This document shows positions 1 through 8,132 of a stretch of 64,000 nt of DNA, piece after piece. Every line of letters starts with the position of its first letter. The stretch's first letter is position 1. The stretch comes from Bacteroidales bacterium (lineage in GTDB: Bacteria; Bacteroidota; Bacteroidia; Bacteroidales; F082): assembly GCA_017466405.1 (NCBI GenBank), contig JAFTUF010000063.1, positions 1 through 64,000 on the forward strand, given 5' to 3'. The position numbers and the translations under genes are program-made. Below the pieces are notes generated by a model. The model was not told the origin of the DNA. It saw only the letters and a list, made by a program, of their open reading frames with translations, and searched no databases.

Positions 1-128
1 TGCTCCTCAGCAGAGCCTGTTTCCGTTTCCATCCGATACCACAAAGGTACGAATTTACCGAACCTAATTTTTAACCTATCAAAAAATTATTGCAGTATTA
101 AATTTATTATTAATTTTGTAAACATATT

Positions 129-284
129 TTAGGACGGGTCATTCTGGACATTACCTTTTGCCTTTAGACTTTTGTCATTAGCCAGACTGTTTTCAGATTT
201 TGAGGTTTTCAGATTCTCAGTTTCTAAAAAAGTTGTCTGTTGACTGAGTAAAGCGAATAATATGTAAAGCAGGAGCATTCTCAT
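129..284 (-). CDS. Small secreted ORF, 51 codons, partly made of repeats
   Basis: A minus-strand ORF begins with a signal-peptide-like stretch (MRMLLLYILFALLS), directly downstream of a TAnnTTTG promoter element at 292-299. From about codon 14 on, the reading frame runs through the local repeat families: CAACAGACAAC, then ACTGAGAATCTGAAAA words, then a GACAAAAGTCTAAAGGC word. The result is a low-complexity hydrophilic tail that ends at TAA (129-131). No family is recognised. It may be the stump of a secreted or lipoprotein gene whose body was replaced by repeats, or a chance ORF. The promoter would leave almost no leader, or about 6 nt if the second ATG (276-278) is used. Confidence 0.35.
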   Translation of the reverse strand: MRMLLLYILFALLSQQTTFLETENLKTSKSENSLANDKSLKAKGNVQNDPS

Positions 285-291
285 TGTTGCG

Positions 292-324
292 CAAAGATAG
301 CAAAAAATAGCTTCCTTTGAACAA
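292..324 (-). promoter_or_regulatory. Bacteroidetes-type promoter, minus strand
   Basis: The minus strand reads TATCTTTG (plus strand CAAAGATA, 292-299), a match to TAnnTTTG, with a TTG 22 bp upstream (plus strand CAA at 322-324). It points at the small ORF starting at 284. Confidence 0.4.
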
Positions 325-343
325 CGATTTTCATCAACTCTCC

Positions 344-403
344 TTCGTACCAGGTTCGTACCAAGTTCGTACCAGGTTCGTATCAGGTTCGTATCAAGTT
401 CGA
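344..403. repeat. 11-bp tandem repeat
   Basis: Five and a half units of TTCGTACCAGG and variants (TTCGTACCAAG, TTCGTATCAGG, TTCGTATCAAG) stand head to tail between the two divergent promoters. The rest of 1-486 holds the small ORF, an AT-rich stretch, CTTTAGACTTTTG words and a possible second minus-strand TACCTTTG element at 42-49. Confidence 0.85.
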
Positions 404-459
404 GTGTAATTTTTAAAAAAATCTGTTGTCTTTTGTCGTTAGCTTTTTGTCTTTTTTAT

Positions 460-467
460 TAAATTTG
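460..467 (+). promoter_or_regulatory. Promoter -7 element of the pcrA-like gene
   Basis: TAAATTTG matches the Bacteroidetes -7 consensus and lies 19 bp before the GTG start at 487, implying a leader of about 13 nt. No well-spaced TTTG -33 box stands out among the T-rich repeats upstream. Confidence 0.55.
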
Positions 468-486
468 CGTTTTAATATTATTCACA

Positions 487-2826
487 GTGGCAGATATTCT
501 ACAAGGTTTAAATAACCCTCAAAAAGAAGCAGTTACTACAGTTGAGGGTCCGGTGATGGTTATAGCAGGCGCAGGTTCGGGAAAGACGAAGGCTCTCACC
601 CATCGTATCGCTTATATGATTCAAGAAGGCATCAACCCTTTTTCTATCATGGCTCTTACTTTTACTAACAAGGCTGCAAAGGAGATGAAAGACCGTATTA
701 TGAAACTCGTCGATCCTCATGCTGCTCGTAATGTTTGGATGGGAACATTCCACTCCATCTTCGCTCGCATCCTCAGAATAGAAGCTCAACATCTCGGCTT
801 CACTCCAGATTTCACAATATACGATACCGACGACTCTAAGCAGCTCATCAACGCTATATTGAAAGAAAGAGAACTCGACACCAAAGCATATCCTGCCAAA
901 TATATTCTGCATCGCATCTCAATGGCGAAGTCGGCTCTTTATACACCGGAAGATTATTGTAATAATTTCGAGATACAACAGCAAGATTTAAGAGCCAACA
1001 AACCTTTGGTAGGAGAAATCTTCAAGTCATATAATAATAGGTTGCAACGCGCCAACGCGATGGACTTCGACGATATATTATTTTATACTAATGTGTTGTT
1101 GCGCGATTTCCCTGAGATACTTTATAAATATCAGCAGCGTTTTGAATATATCCTCGTTGATGAGTATCAAGATACGAACTACGCACAATATCTCATCATC
1201 AGAAGAATTGCTGCCATGAGAGAGAACATCTGCGTTGTTGGCGACGACGCTCAAAGTATTTACGGATTCCGCGGCGCGAACATACAAAACATCCTTAACT
1301 TCAAAAACGATTATCCGGAACAGAAGCTGATTCGCCTGGAACAAAATTATCGTTCCACAAAGACTATCGTCAATGCTGCCAACAGCGTAATAGATCACAA
1401 TAAAGATCAGATTAAGAAAAAAGTATGGTCTGATAAAGAAGAAGGCGAACTGATAACCGTTTTACGCGCCACTTCAGACAACGAAGAAGGAACTTTGGTA
1501 GCGAATTCCATTTTCGGATACAAAATGTCGCGTCAGCTCAACAACAAAGATTTCGCGATTTTATACAGAACCAACTCGCAATCTCGTTCGATAGAAGAGG
1601 CACTTCGCAAGCAAGACATACGTTATAGAATCTACGGCGGACTTTCTTTCTACGACAGAAAAGAAGTGAAAGACCTCCTCGCCTACTTCCGCGTTGTGAT
1701 AAATCCGCACGACGAACAGGCTTTGTTACGTATCATAAATTATCCTGCAAGAGGAATCGGAAAGACCACAATAGAACGTTTGATGGTCGTGGCAGACGAA
1801 CGTCAGAAAGGAATTTGGGACGTCATTGCTTCAGAAACGGAACCGATGCCAAACGACTTCAACAGCGGCACTGTGACGAAACTGCGTAACTTCGCGACGA
1901 TGATAAGAAGTTTTCAGACGCTTCTCGACAAGCAAAACGCTATTGAACTCGCCAAACACATCTGCAACACTGTCGGAATAATCAAGGTTTTGAAAGAAGA
2001 CGACACACCGGAAGGCGTCGCTCGCGTACAAAATATCGAAGAGCTTCTCAACGCCATCATGGAATTTTCCGACAAACAAGTCGATGAAGTGACAGGAGAA
2101 CAAAATACAGTCACCTTAAATAAATTCATGGAAGACGTCGCGCTTCTTACAGACCAAGACAAAAAAGACGACGAAGACGATGATTACGTCACATTAATGA
2201 CGATTCACAGTGCAAAAGGTCTGGAATTTCCATACGTCTATATCGTAGGTCTCGAAGAAAATCTTTTCCCAGGAATACAATCATTAAGCACACGCGAAGA
2301 TTTGGAAGAAGAAAGACGATTATTCTACGTAGCCTTAACTCGTGCCGAGACTAAATTAGTTCTCAGTCATGCTGAGAGTCGTTATCGCTGGGGAAATTTA
2401 ACATTAAGTGAGCCATCTCGTTTCATCGAGGAAATAGACCCGTCTCTTATCGAAAGAACCAAGAAAGCATCTTTCAGAGGAACCTCATCATTCAACGAAG
2501 GAGTCAACTTCAGCAATCCATTCTCAAAAAGTTTCCAGACGACAAGAGAATTTCAGAAGAGAACGACGCAATCAGATACACCTTATATTAATAAGAGCGC
2601 ACAGAAAACAGAAAGCAGCGAGAAATTTAACAGTTCCGACTTCAATCCAGCATCACCCGATGAGATAGTCGAAGGCATGATAGTGCTTCACCAGAAATTC
2701 GGTCAGGGAAGAGTTGAAAAGGTTGAAGGCGTCGGACCAAATAAAAAAGCCAGCGTTTTTTTCGACGAGTGCGGAACAAAACAATTAATGCTTAAATTTG
2801 CAAAATTGAATATCTTGAAACAATAA
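487..2826 (+). CDS. pcrA: UvrD/PcrA-family ATP-dependent DNA helicase
   Basis: Superfamily 1A helicase of 779 aa, the usual PcrA/UvrD size. It unwinds DNA 3'-5' in nucleotide excision and mismatch repair and clears stalled forks. Visible motifs: Q-motif region LNNPQKEAV at the N-terminus, Walker A GAGSGKT (residues 28-34), TFTNKAAKEM (Ia), Walker B/DEYQDT (about 225), GDDAQSIYGFRGA (III), QNYRST (IV), TIHSAKGLEF (V) and VALTRAE (VI). The C-terminal ~70 residues hold the PcrA-type tail (VLHQKFGQGRVEKVEG) that in related proteins contacts RNA polymerase. The start is GTG; the promoter at 460-467 excludes much longer forms. Which of pcrA or uvrD is the proper name cannot be settled by eye. Confidence 0.95.
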   Translation: MADILQGLNNPQKEAVTTVEGPVMVIAGAGSGKTKALTHRIAYMIQEGINPFSIMALTFTNKAAKEMKDRIMKLVDPHAARNVWMGTFHSIFARILRIEAQHLGFTPDFTIYDTDDSKQLINAILKERELDTKAYPAKYILHRISMAKSALYTPEDYCNNFEIQQQDLRANKPLVGEIFKSYNNRLQRANAMDFDDILFYTNVLLRDFPEILYKYQQRFEYILVDEYQDTNYAQYLIIRRIAAMRENICVVGDDAQSIYGFRGANIQNILNFKNDYPEQKLIRLEQNYRSTKTIVNAANSVIDHNKDQIKKKVWSDKEEGELITVLRATSDNEEGTLVANSIFGYKMSRQLNNKDFAILYRTNSQSRSIEEALRKQDIRYRIYGGLSFYDRKEVKDLLAYFRVVINPHDEQALLRIINYPARGIGKTTIERLMVVADERQKGIWDVIASETEPMPNDFNSGTVTKLRNFATMIRSFQTLLDKQNAIELAKHICNTVGIIKVLKEDDTPEGVARVQNIEELLNAIMEFSDKQVDEVTGEQNTVTLNKFMEDVALLTDQDKKDDEDDDYVTLMTIHSAKGLEFPYVYIVGLEENLFPGIQSLSTREDLEEERRLFYVALTRAETKLVLSHAESRYRWGNLTLSEPSRFIEEIDPSLIERTKKASFRGTSSFNEGVNFSNPFSKSFQTTREFQKRTTQSDTPYINKSAQKTESSEKFNSSDFNPASPDEIVEGMIVLHQKFGQGRVEKVEGVGPNKKASVFFDECGTKQLMLKFAKLNILKQ

Positions 2827-2871
2827 ACATTTTTCTATCACATACGTTACTAATTTAACAAATAGAGACTA

Positions 2872-3537
2872 ATGAACAAAGAAGGATTAAAATACAACAC
2901 AGAGAGAGAAGATTTGATAATATCGGAATATGGCCGTAACATCCAGATAATGATTAAGCATCTTTTAGAAATTGAAGATAAGAAAAGAAGAACCGACGCT
3001 GCTCATTTCATAGTCGATATTATGGCGCAGATGAATCCTCAGGTTAAAGAGTCGAACGACTACATTCATAAATTATGGGATCACCTTCACATTATCTCAG
3101 GTTATAAATTAGACGTTGACGGTCCTTTCGACCCACCACAACCAGGAGTCATTGTAGAGAAACCAGAACACGTCGGTTATCAGAAACGCGACATCAAACA
3201 CGGTCATTACGGATTTTACACAAAAGAGCTTCTTAAAAAAATTGAAGAAGTGGAAGAAGGCCCTAAAAGAGACGCTCTCCTGCTCGCCATGGCAAACCAG
3301 ATGAAAAGAGATTATCTCAACTGGAACAGAGAAACTGTCAACGACTTACTTATCCTCGACGATTTGTACAAACTCTCAGGAGAGAAATTTGTGATGCCTA
3401 TGGATACAAAACTTACTTCTACAAATGAAATCCTCAACAAAAACGTAGAAGTTCAACAGCAAGCTGCAAAGAAAAAGAAAAACAAGAAACAGCCTGCTAA
3501 GAAACAACCGAATCCGAATAGACCGAATAAAAAATAA
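2872..3537 (+). CDS. DUF4290 domain-containing protein
   Basis: A 221-aa soluble protein typical of Bacteroidetes. The N-terminal ~170 residues (MNKEGLKYNTEREDLIISEY, then HLLEIEDKKRRTDAAHFIV) match what I know of the DUF4290 family, whose function is not established. The last ~35 residues are a basic lysine, proline and asparagine-rich tail (KKKKNKKQPAKKQ), suggesting contact with nucleic acid or a membrane surface. It starts 45 bp after the helicase stop, so co-transcription is likely. There is no signal peptide. Confidence 0.85.
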   Translation: MNKEGLKYNTEREDLIISEYGRNIQIMIKHLLEIEDKKRRTDAAHFIVDIMAQMNPQVKESNDYIHKLWDHLHIISGYKLDVDGPFDPPQPGVIVEKPEHVGYQKRDIKHGHYGFYTKELLKKIEEVEEGPKRDALLLAMANQMKRDYLNWNRETVNDLLILDDLYKLSGEKFVMPMDTKLTSTNEILNKNVEVQQQAAKKKKNKKQPAKKQPNPNRPNKK

Positions 3538-3539
3538 GA

Positions 3540-3660
3540 TACTAAGTTGCTAAGTTGCTAAGTTGCTGAGTTGCTGAGTTACTGACATATAAACTTAGAA
3601 TCTAACAACTTATAAACTACTCTAAACTCTACACTATAAACTTTAAACTTTTAAAAAGAA
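3540..3660. repeat. Stutter repeat spacer (AAGTTGCT type)
   Basis: The gap before murA opens with an 8-bp tandem repeat (AAGTTGCT and AGTTGCTG, 3543-3584) and then AACTTATAAACTACTCTAAACTC words. Both word types recur in other gaps of the window. Confidence 0.75.
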
Positions 3661-3663
3661 GAA

Positions 3664-4971
3664 ATGGGAAAATTTAAAATCGTTGGCGGAAACAAACTTC
3701 ATGGCAGTATCGTCCCGCAAGGTGCGAAAAATGAAGCGATGCAAATAATCAGTGCCTGCCTTCTCACAGAAGAACAAGTCACAATAACCAACCTTCCTGA
3801 CATATCAGACATCAACAACCTTCTCGATTTGATGAAGGAGATGGGCGTTGTTGTCGAAAGAATATCAGCCAACGAAGTAAGGCTTCAAGCCAAGGAATTA
3901 GATTTCTCATATTTCAACACACAGACATTCCAAGAAAAATCCACCCGACTCAGAGGCAGCGTCCTGATATTAGGACCTATGTTAGCTCGTTTCGGAAAAG
4001 GTTTCTTGCCAAAACCAGGTGGCGACAAGATAGGACGCCGCCGTCTCGACACACACATTATAGGATTACAAAAACTCGGAGCTACTTTCGAGAACTATTC
4101 ATATTGCCAGATAGCTACAGCTCCTAACGGACTCAAAGGAACATACATGCTTCTTAACGAAGCTTCCGTCACAGGCACCGCCAATATCATCATGGCTGCT
4201 GTCATGGCAGAAGGAGAAACCACAATCTTCAACGCTGCCTGCGAACCATATATCGTTCAACTTTGCAGGATGCTCGTCTCGATGGGAGCTATCATCAGCG
4301 GAATAGGTTCTAACCTTCTCACAATAAAAGGCGTGAAGAAACTCCACGGCACCACACACCGTCTTCTAGCCGACATGATTGAAGTGGGAAGCTTCATCGG
4401 AATGGCAGCTATGACAGGTTCCGAACTCACTATAAAAAACGCTGGCATCAAAGACTTAGGCATCATACCAGAAACATTCCAACGTCTTGGAATTAAAATG
4501 CAGTTTATCGGCGACGACATCTATATCCCTGCTCAGGAACATTACGAAGTGGAGACTTTCATTGATGGAAGTATCCTGACAATTGCCGACGCTCCTTGGC
4601 CGGGATTCACACCCGACTTAATCAGTATCATCTTAGTCGTTGCTACACAAGCAAAAGGAACGGTACTCATCCACCAAAAGATGTTCGAGAGCCGACTCTT
4701 CTTCGTTGACAAGCTTATAGATATGGGCGCACAGATTATCTTATGCGACCCTCACAGAGCCACAGTTATCGGTTTAGATAGAAGCCAACAACTGCACGCC
4801 GTAAAAATGGCATCGCCTGACATCAGAGCCGGCGTCGCCCTCCTCATAGCAGCGTTGTCGGCTAAAGGAACAAGCATCATAGAAAACATAGAACAGATAG
4901 ACAGAGGCTATCAAAACATCGACGGCAGACTCAGAGAATTAGGAGTCGATATTGAGAGAATTGATGGTTGA
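3664..4971 (+). CDS. murA: UDP-N-acetylglucosamine 1-carboxyvinyltransferase
   Basis: MurA (435 aa) transfers enolpyruvate from PEP to UDP-GlcNAc, the first committed step of peptidoglycan synthesis in the cytoplasm. The conserved Lys22 lies in GAKNEA, and the C-terminal PGFTPDLISI segment holds the general-base Asp. The active-site loop reads PGGDKIGRRRLDTH: the usual Cys (Cys115 in E. coli) is Asp121 (codon 4024-4026). In other bacteria this Asp form is active and insensitive to fosfomycin. The gene is full length. Its 3' end runs into TTGACTCTGACTTGG repeats that begin at the stop codon. It is separated from the upstream DUF4290 gene by 126 bp of repeats. Confidence 0.95.
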   Translation: MGKFKIVGGNKLHGSIVPQGAKNEAMQIISACLLTEEQVTITNLPDISDINNLLDLMKEMGVVVERISANEVRLQAKELDFSYFNTQTFQEKSTRLRGSVLILGPMLARFGKGFLPKPGGDKIGRRRLDTHIIGLQKLGATFENYSYCQIATAPNGLKGTYMLLNEASVTGTANIIMAAVMAEGETTIFNAACEPYIVQLCRMLVSMGAIISGIGSNLLTIKGVKKLHGTTHRLLADMIEVGSFIGMAAMTGSELTIKNAGIKDLGIIPETFQRLGIKMQFIGDDIYIPAQEHYEVETFIDGSILTIADAPWPGFTPDLISIILVVATQAKGTVLIHQKMFESRLFFVDKLIDMGAQIILCDPHRATVIGLDRSQQLHAVKMASPDIRAGVALLIAALSAKGTSIIENIEQIDRGYQNIDGRLRELGVDIERIDG

Positions 4972-5072
4972 CTCTGACTTGGACTCTGACTTGAACTTTG
5001 ACTTTGACCAAAAGCTAAGGTCAAACAGTTTCACTCGGCGACTCAGTGACTCGGTGACTCGGCGACTCAACG
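4966..5072. repeat. Stutter repeats (GACTCTGACTTG and GACTCGGTGACTCGGC)
   Basis: Two runs of imperfect repeats sit between murA and grpE: GACTCTGACTTGGACTCTGA from the murA stop to about 5006, and CACTCGGCGACTCAGTGACT at 5032-5070. The rest of the gap is AT-rich with no clear promoter. Confidence 0.7.
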
Positions 5073-5174
5073 CATCTGCCATTTTGACAAATAATATTAT
5101 TTCAAAAAACTGGCAAATTATTTGATAAGCCCGAGACGTCTTACTTTGTTAAAAAAAATAAATAATTATATATC

Positions 5175-5744
5175 ATGGAAGAAAAAATGGAAGAAGGTAA
5201 AGTTAACATCAATGAAAATCAAGAAGATGTTAATCAGCAAAATGCAGTTCATGAAGAAGAATCAAAAGGCAGAAGAAACAAGAGAAACAAAAACGACAAG
5301 CAGTTGGAAGAGTTGAAAGAAAAGAACGAAGAGTTGAACGACAAATACTTACGTCTTTTCTCAGAGTTTGACAACTACCGCAAACGCACAGCCAAAGAAA
5401 AAATAGAATTGTCGAAGACAGCAGCCGAAAGCATCATGGTAGATTTACTTCCAATCCTCGACGACTTCGAACGCGCGCTACAGACAATGGAAAATAAAGA
5501 AACCGACGCCAACTACGAAGGTGTTTCATTGATTTATAACAAGTTCAAACGTACTCTCGAACAAAAAGGTCTCGAAGAGATAAACGCTCAAGGCGCTACT
5601 TTCGACACAGACGAACACGAAGCACTGACAAATGTTCCTGTCACTGACGAAGCTCAGAAAGGAAAAGTCTTGGACGTAATTCAAAAAGGTTATAAACTCA
5701 ACGGCAAAGTCATCCGTTATGCTCGCGTCGTTGTAGGCGGTTGA
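5175..5744 (+). CDS. grpE: Nucleotide exchange factor GrpE
   Basis: GrpE (189 aa) releases ADP from DnaK in the Hsp70 cycle. The N-terminal ~50 residues are charged and disordered, followed by a long predicted coiled coil (QLEELKEKNEELNDKYLRLF) with the family signature EFDNYRKRTAKEK, then the C-terminal beta domain ending GKVIRYARVVVGG. The gene lies 16 bp upstream of dnaJ, the standard pairing; dnaK is not in the window. ATG at 5175 is preferred over the in-frame ATG at 5187 because it keeps the acidic N-terminus usual in the family. Confidence 0.95.
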   Translation: MEEKMEEGKVNINENQEDVNQQNAVHEEESKGRRNKRNKNDKQLEELKEKNEELNDKYLRLFSEFDNYRKRTAKEKIELSKTAAESIMVDLLPILDDFERALQTMENKETDANYEGVSLIYNKFKRTLEQKGLEEINAQGATFDTDEHEALTNVPVTDEAQKGKVLDVIQKGYKLNGKVIRYARVVVGG

Positions 5745-5760
5745 TATTAAATAAAAAACA

Positions 5761-6903
5761 ATGGAGAAAAGAGATTACTACGAAGTACTGGAAGTGCCTA
5801 AAAACGCTACCAGTGAAGAGATAAAGAAAGCCTATCGCAAGATGGCTATCAAATATCACCCTGACAAAAACCCTGACGATAAAGACGCTGAAGAGAAATT
5901 CAAGGAAGCAGCCGAAGCATACGAGGTCTTAAGCAACCCTGACAAACGTTCACGTTACGATCAATTTGGTCACGCCGGTTTACACGGACAGCAAGGATTC
6001 AGCGGAATGGACGACATCTTCAGTCATTTCGGTGACATCTTCGGCGACCTCTTCGGTGGCGGAGGTTTCGGATTCAGCAGCGGATTTGGAGGTGGCCGTC
6101 AGGCTCAACGTCACGTCAACAGAGGAAGCAACCTGCGTCTTCGCGTGAAACTCAACCTCAGCGAGATAAACGAAGGCGTCAAGAAGAAAGTAAAAGTCAA
6201 CAAATATGTTCCTTGCCAACACTGTGGTGGCAGCGGCGCAAAAGATAACAGTTTCGAGACATGTCCAACATGTAACGGAAGAGGTCAGACCGTAAGAGTA
6301 CAGAACTCTATCTTCGGACAGATGCAGACCGTAAGTACATGTCCCAACTGCGGCGGCGAAGGTAAGATAATAAAGAACAAATGCCCTGAATGTCAAGGCA
6401 ACGGCATCGTAAAAAGCGAAGAGATAATTGAACTCAACATACCTGCAGGCGTATCAGAAGGAATGCAGCTCTCAGTGAGAGGCAAAGGTAACGCTGGCGC
6501 AAGAAACGGCATCGCCGGCGACCTCATCATACTCATCGAAGAAGAGAAAGACAAAGAACTCGAACGCGATGGCGAAAACCTTCTCTACAACCTCTTCATC
6601 AGTTTCCCACAAGCCGCTCTTGGAACGACAGTAGAAATTCCTGTCATCAACGGCAAGACAGAACTGAAGGTGCCAGCAGGAACACAAAGCGGAGAAGTGA
6701 TAAAACTCAGAGGCAAAGGTCTTCCAGAACTCAACGGCTACGGCAGAGGCGACATACTTGTCAACGTAAATGTCTGGACTCCAAAGAAACTCAACAAAGA
6801 AGAAGAGAAGATAATGAAATCGTTGCTCGACAGCGAAAACATGAACCCTTCTTCCGACAACGACAAAAACCCATTCAAGAAATTTAAGAAATTCTTTAGT
6901 TAA
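5761..6903 (+). CDS. dnaJ: Chaperone protein DnaJ
   Basis: Class I J-protein (380 aa) that delivers clients to DnaK and stimulates its ATPase. The J domain (1-70) has HPD at 33-35. A Gly/Phe-rich linker (about 75-120) follows. The zinc-binding domain has four CxxCxGxG units: [24 protein letters not shown] and CPECQGNG. The C-terminal substrate-binding domains are complete ([23 protein letters not shown]). It forms an operon with grpE. Confidence 0.97.
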   Translation: MEKRDYYEVLEVPKNATSEEIKKAYRKMAIKYHPDKNPDDKDAEEKFKEAAEAYEVLSNPDKRSRYDQFGHAGLHGQQGFSGMDDIFSHFGDIFGDLFGGGGFGFSSGFGGGRQAQRHVNRGSNLRLRVKLNLSEINEGVKKKVKVNKYVPCQHCGGSGAKDNSFETCPTCNGRGQTVRVQNSIFGQMQTVSTCPNCGGEGKIIKNKCPECQGNGIVKSEEIIELNIPAGVSEGMQLSVRGKGNAGARNGIAGDLIILIEEEKDKELERDGENLLYNLFISFPQAALGTTVEIPVINGKTELKVPAGTQSGEVIKLRGKGLPELNGYGRGDILVNVNVWTPKKLNKEEEKIMKSLLDSENMNPSSDNDKNPFKKFKKFFS

Positions 6904-7050
6904 TGTAATAAAGTTGAAAGTTAATAGTTTATAGTTCAAAGTAGTTTTATAGTACATAGTTGAAAGTTTTTTAGTTAAGAATTTCCAATAAACTTTTAAA
7001 CCAAACAACTTTCAACTTTTTGACTACTATAAACTATTAACTCTAAACTC
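6904..7050. repeat. Stutter repeats (GTTGAAAGTT and TAGTTTATAGTT)
   Basis: The whole dnaJ-ABC gap consists of TTGAAAGTTAATAGTTTATA words, then their approximate reverse complement (AACTTTCAACTTTTTGAC, TATAAACTATTAACTC). It could fold into a long imperfect AT-rich hairpin. Confidence 0.7.
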
Positions 7051-7064
7051 TAAACTAAAAAAAC

Positions 7065-8000
7065 ATGGACAACTTCATCGAAATAAACAACGTCAGCAAG
7101 ACGTATGGCGATTACAAAGCACTTAATAACATCAGCATCAAAGTACCACGACAAAGCATTTACGGGCTACTCGGTCCTAATGGAGCGGGAAAGACGACGC
7201 TGATAAGAATGTTAAACCAGATTACCGCTCCCGATGAAGGCACCATCATCTTCAACGGAGAGAAACTCAATCGAAACCACATCTCTCAGATAGGCTATCT
7301 CCCAGAAGAAAGAGGTCTCTACAAAAGCATGAAAGTAGGCGAACAAGCCATATATCTCGCTCAGCTGAAAGGCGTAAGTCAGAAAGAAGCAGAGAAAAGA
7401 CTTAAAGCATGGTTCAACAAATTCGGCATCTTGAACTGGTGGGATAAGAAAGTTGAAGAACTCAGCAAGGGAATGCAACAAAAAATACAGTTCATAGTAA
7501 CAGTGATACACAACCCACAACTGCTTATCTTCGACGAACCATTCTCAGGCTTCGACCCTATCAACGTAAACCTCCTCAAAAAAGAAATCTTAGAACTGCG
7601 CGACAAAGGCGCTACCATCATATTCTCAACACATAACATGTCTTCCGTAGAAGAACTCTGCGATAACATAATGCTTATCAACAAAGGTCAGAAAGTCTTG
7701 GAAGGCAGCGTTTATCAAATCAAACAAGACTTTAAAGATAATAAATTCGAGATAAAACTCAGAACCTCAGCAACTCAGCAACTCAGCAACTCAGCAACTC
7801 AAGTTTTACCTAAGGGATTTTATTTAGAATCTGAAAAGACTGATAACAACGGCGAGTTGGAACTTATTGTCAGCGCCGATAAAGATATAAATCCTAACAT
7901 ATTGATAAACCATCTTTCAGAACAAGGAACTATAATATCATACAGAGAATTACTTCCTTCAATGAACGACATATTCATTAATAAAGTTAATAGTTTATAG
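7065..8000 (+). CDS. ABC transporter ATP-binding protein (NatA-like exporter)
   Basis: A 311-aa ABC ATPase that powers the permease encoded next to it. Walker A GPNGAGKTT (37-45), signature LSKGMQQK (about 132), Walker B LLIFDEPFSGFDP (about 155) and the switch His in IIFSTHNM are present. The ~90-residue C-terminal extension is usual for NatA-type exporters; the substrate is unknown. Two oddities: residues about 233-246 (SATQQLSNSATQ) are coded by an in-frame 8-bp tandem repeat (7764-7802), and the last codons plus the TAG stop (GTTAATAGTTTATAG) are part of a spacer repeat that also occurs at 6918-6933. Confidence 0.92.
   Translation: MDNFIEINNVSKTYGDYKALNNISIKVPRQSIYGLLGPNGAGKTTLIRMLNQITAPDEGTIIFNGEKLNRNHISQIGYLPEERGLYKSMKVGEQAIYLAQLKGVSQKEAEKRLKAWFNKFGILNWWDKKVEELSKGMQQKIQFIVTVIHNPQLLIFDEPFSGFDPINVNLLKKEILELRDKGATIIFSTHNMSSVEELCDNIMLINKGQKVLEGSVYQIKQDFKDNKFEIKLRTSATQQLSNSATQVLPKGFYLESEKTDNNGELELIVSADKDINPNILINHLSEQGTIISYRELLPSMNDIFINKVNSL
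7764..7802 (+). repeat. 8-bp tandem repeat inside the ABC ATPase gene
   Basis: Nearly five units of CAACTCAG sit in frame near the C-terminus. The same word fills non-coding gaps at 13730-13770, so this is the spacer repeat lodged in a coding sequence. Three units make 24 bp, so the frame is kept. Confidence 0.85.
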
Positions 8001-8125
8001 TTGATGGTTTATAGTAGTTGAAAAGTTGAGAGTTTTTAAGTTTGAAAGTTTATCTGATAATAAATATAAATAATAATCGACAAAGTCTGTTGACTGTTGA
8101 CAGTTGACTGTTGTCTTTCAAAAAA
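7984..8125. repeat. Stutter repeats (GTTTATAGTT and TGTTGACTGTTGACAG)
   Basis: The first part overlaps the ATPase stop codon; the second (8086-8116) is a run of TGTTGACTGTTGACAGTTGA words just before the permease ATG. Confidence 0.7.
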
Positions 8126-8132
8126 AACAATC

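Noticed and set aside
5980..6396. Minus-strand ORF opposite dnaJ
   Set aside because: Antisense frame over the Gly-rich and zinc-finger region; composition is that of a reversed conserved gene.
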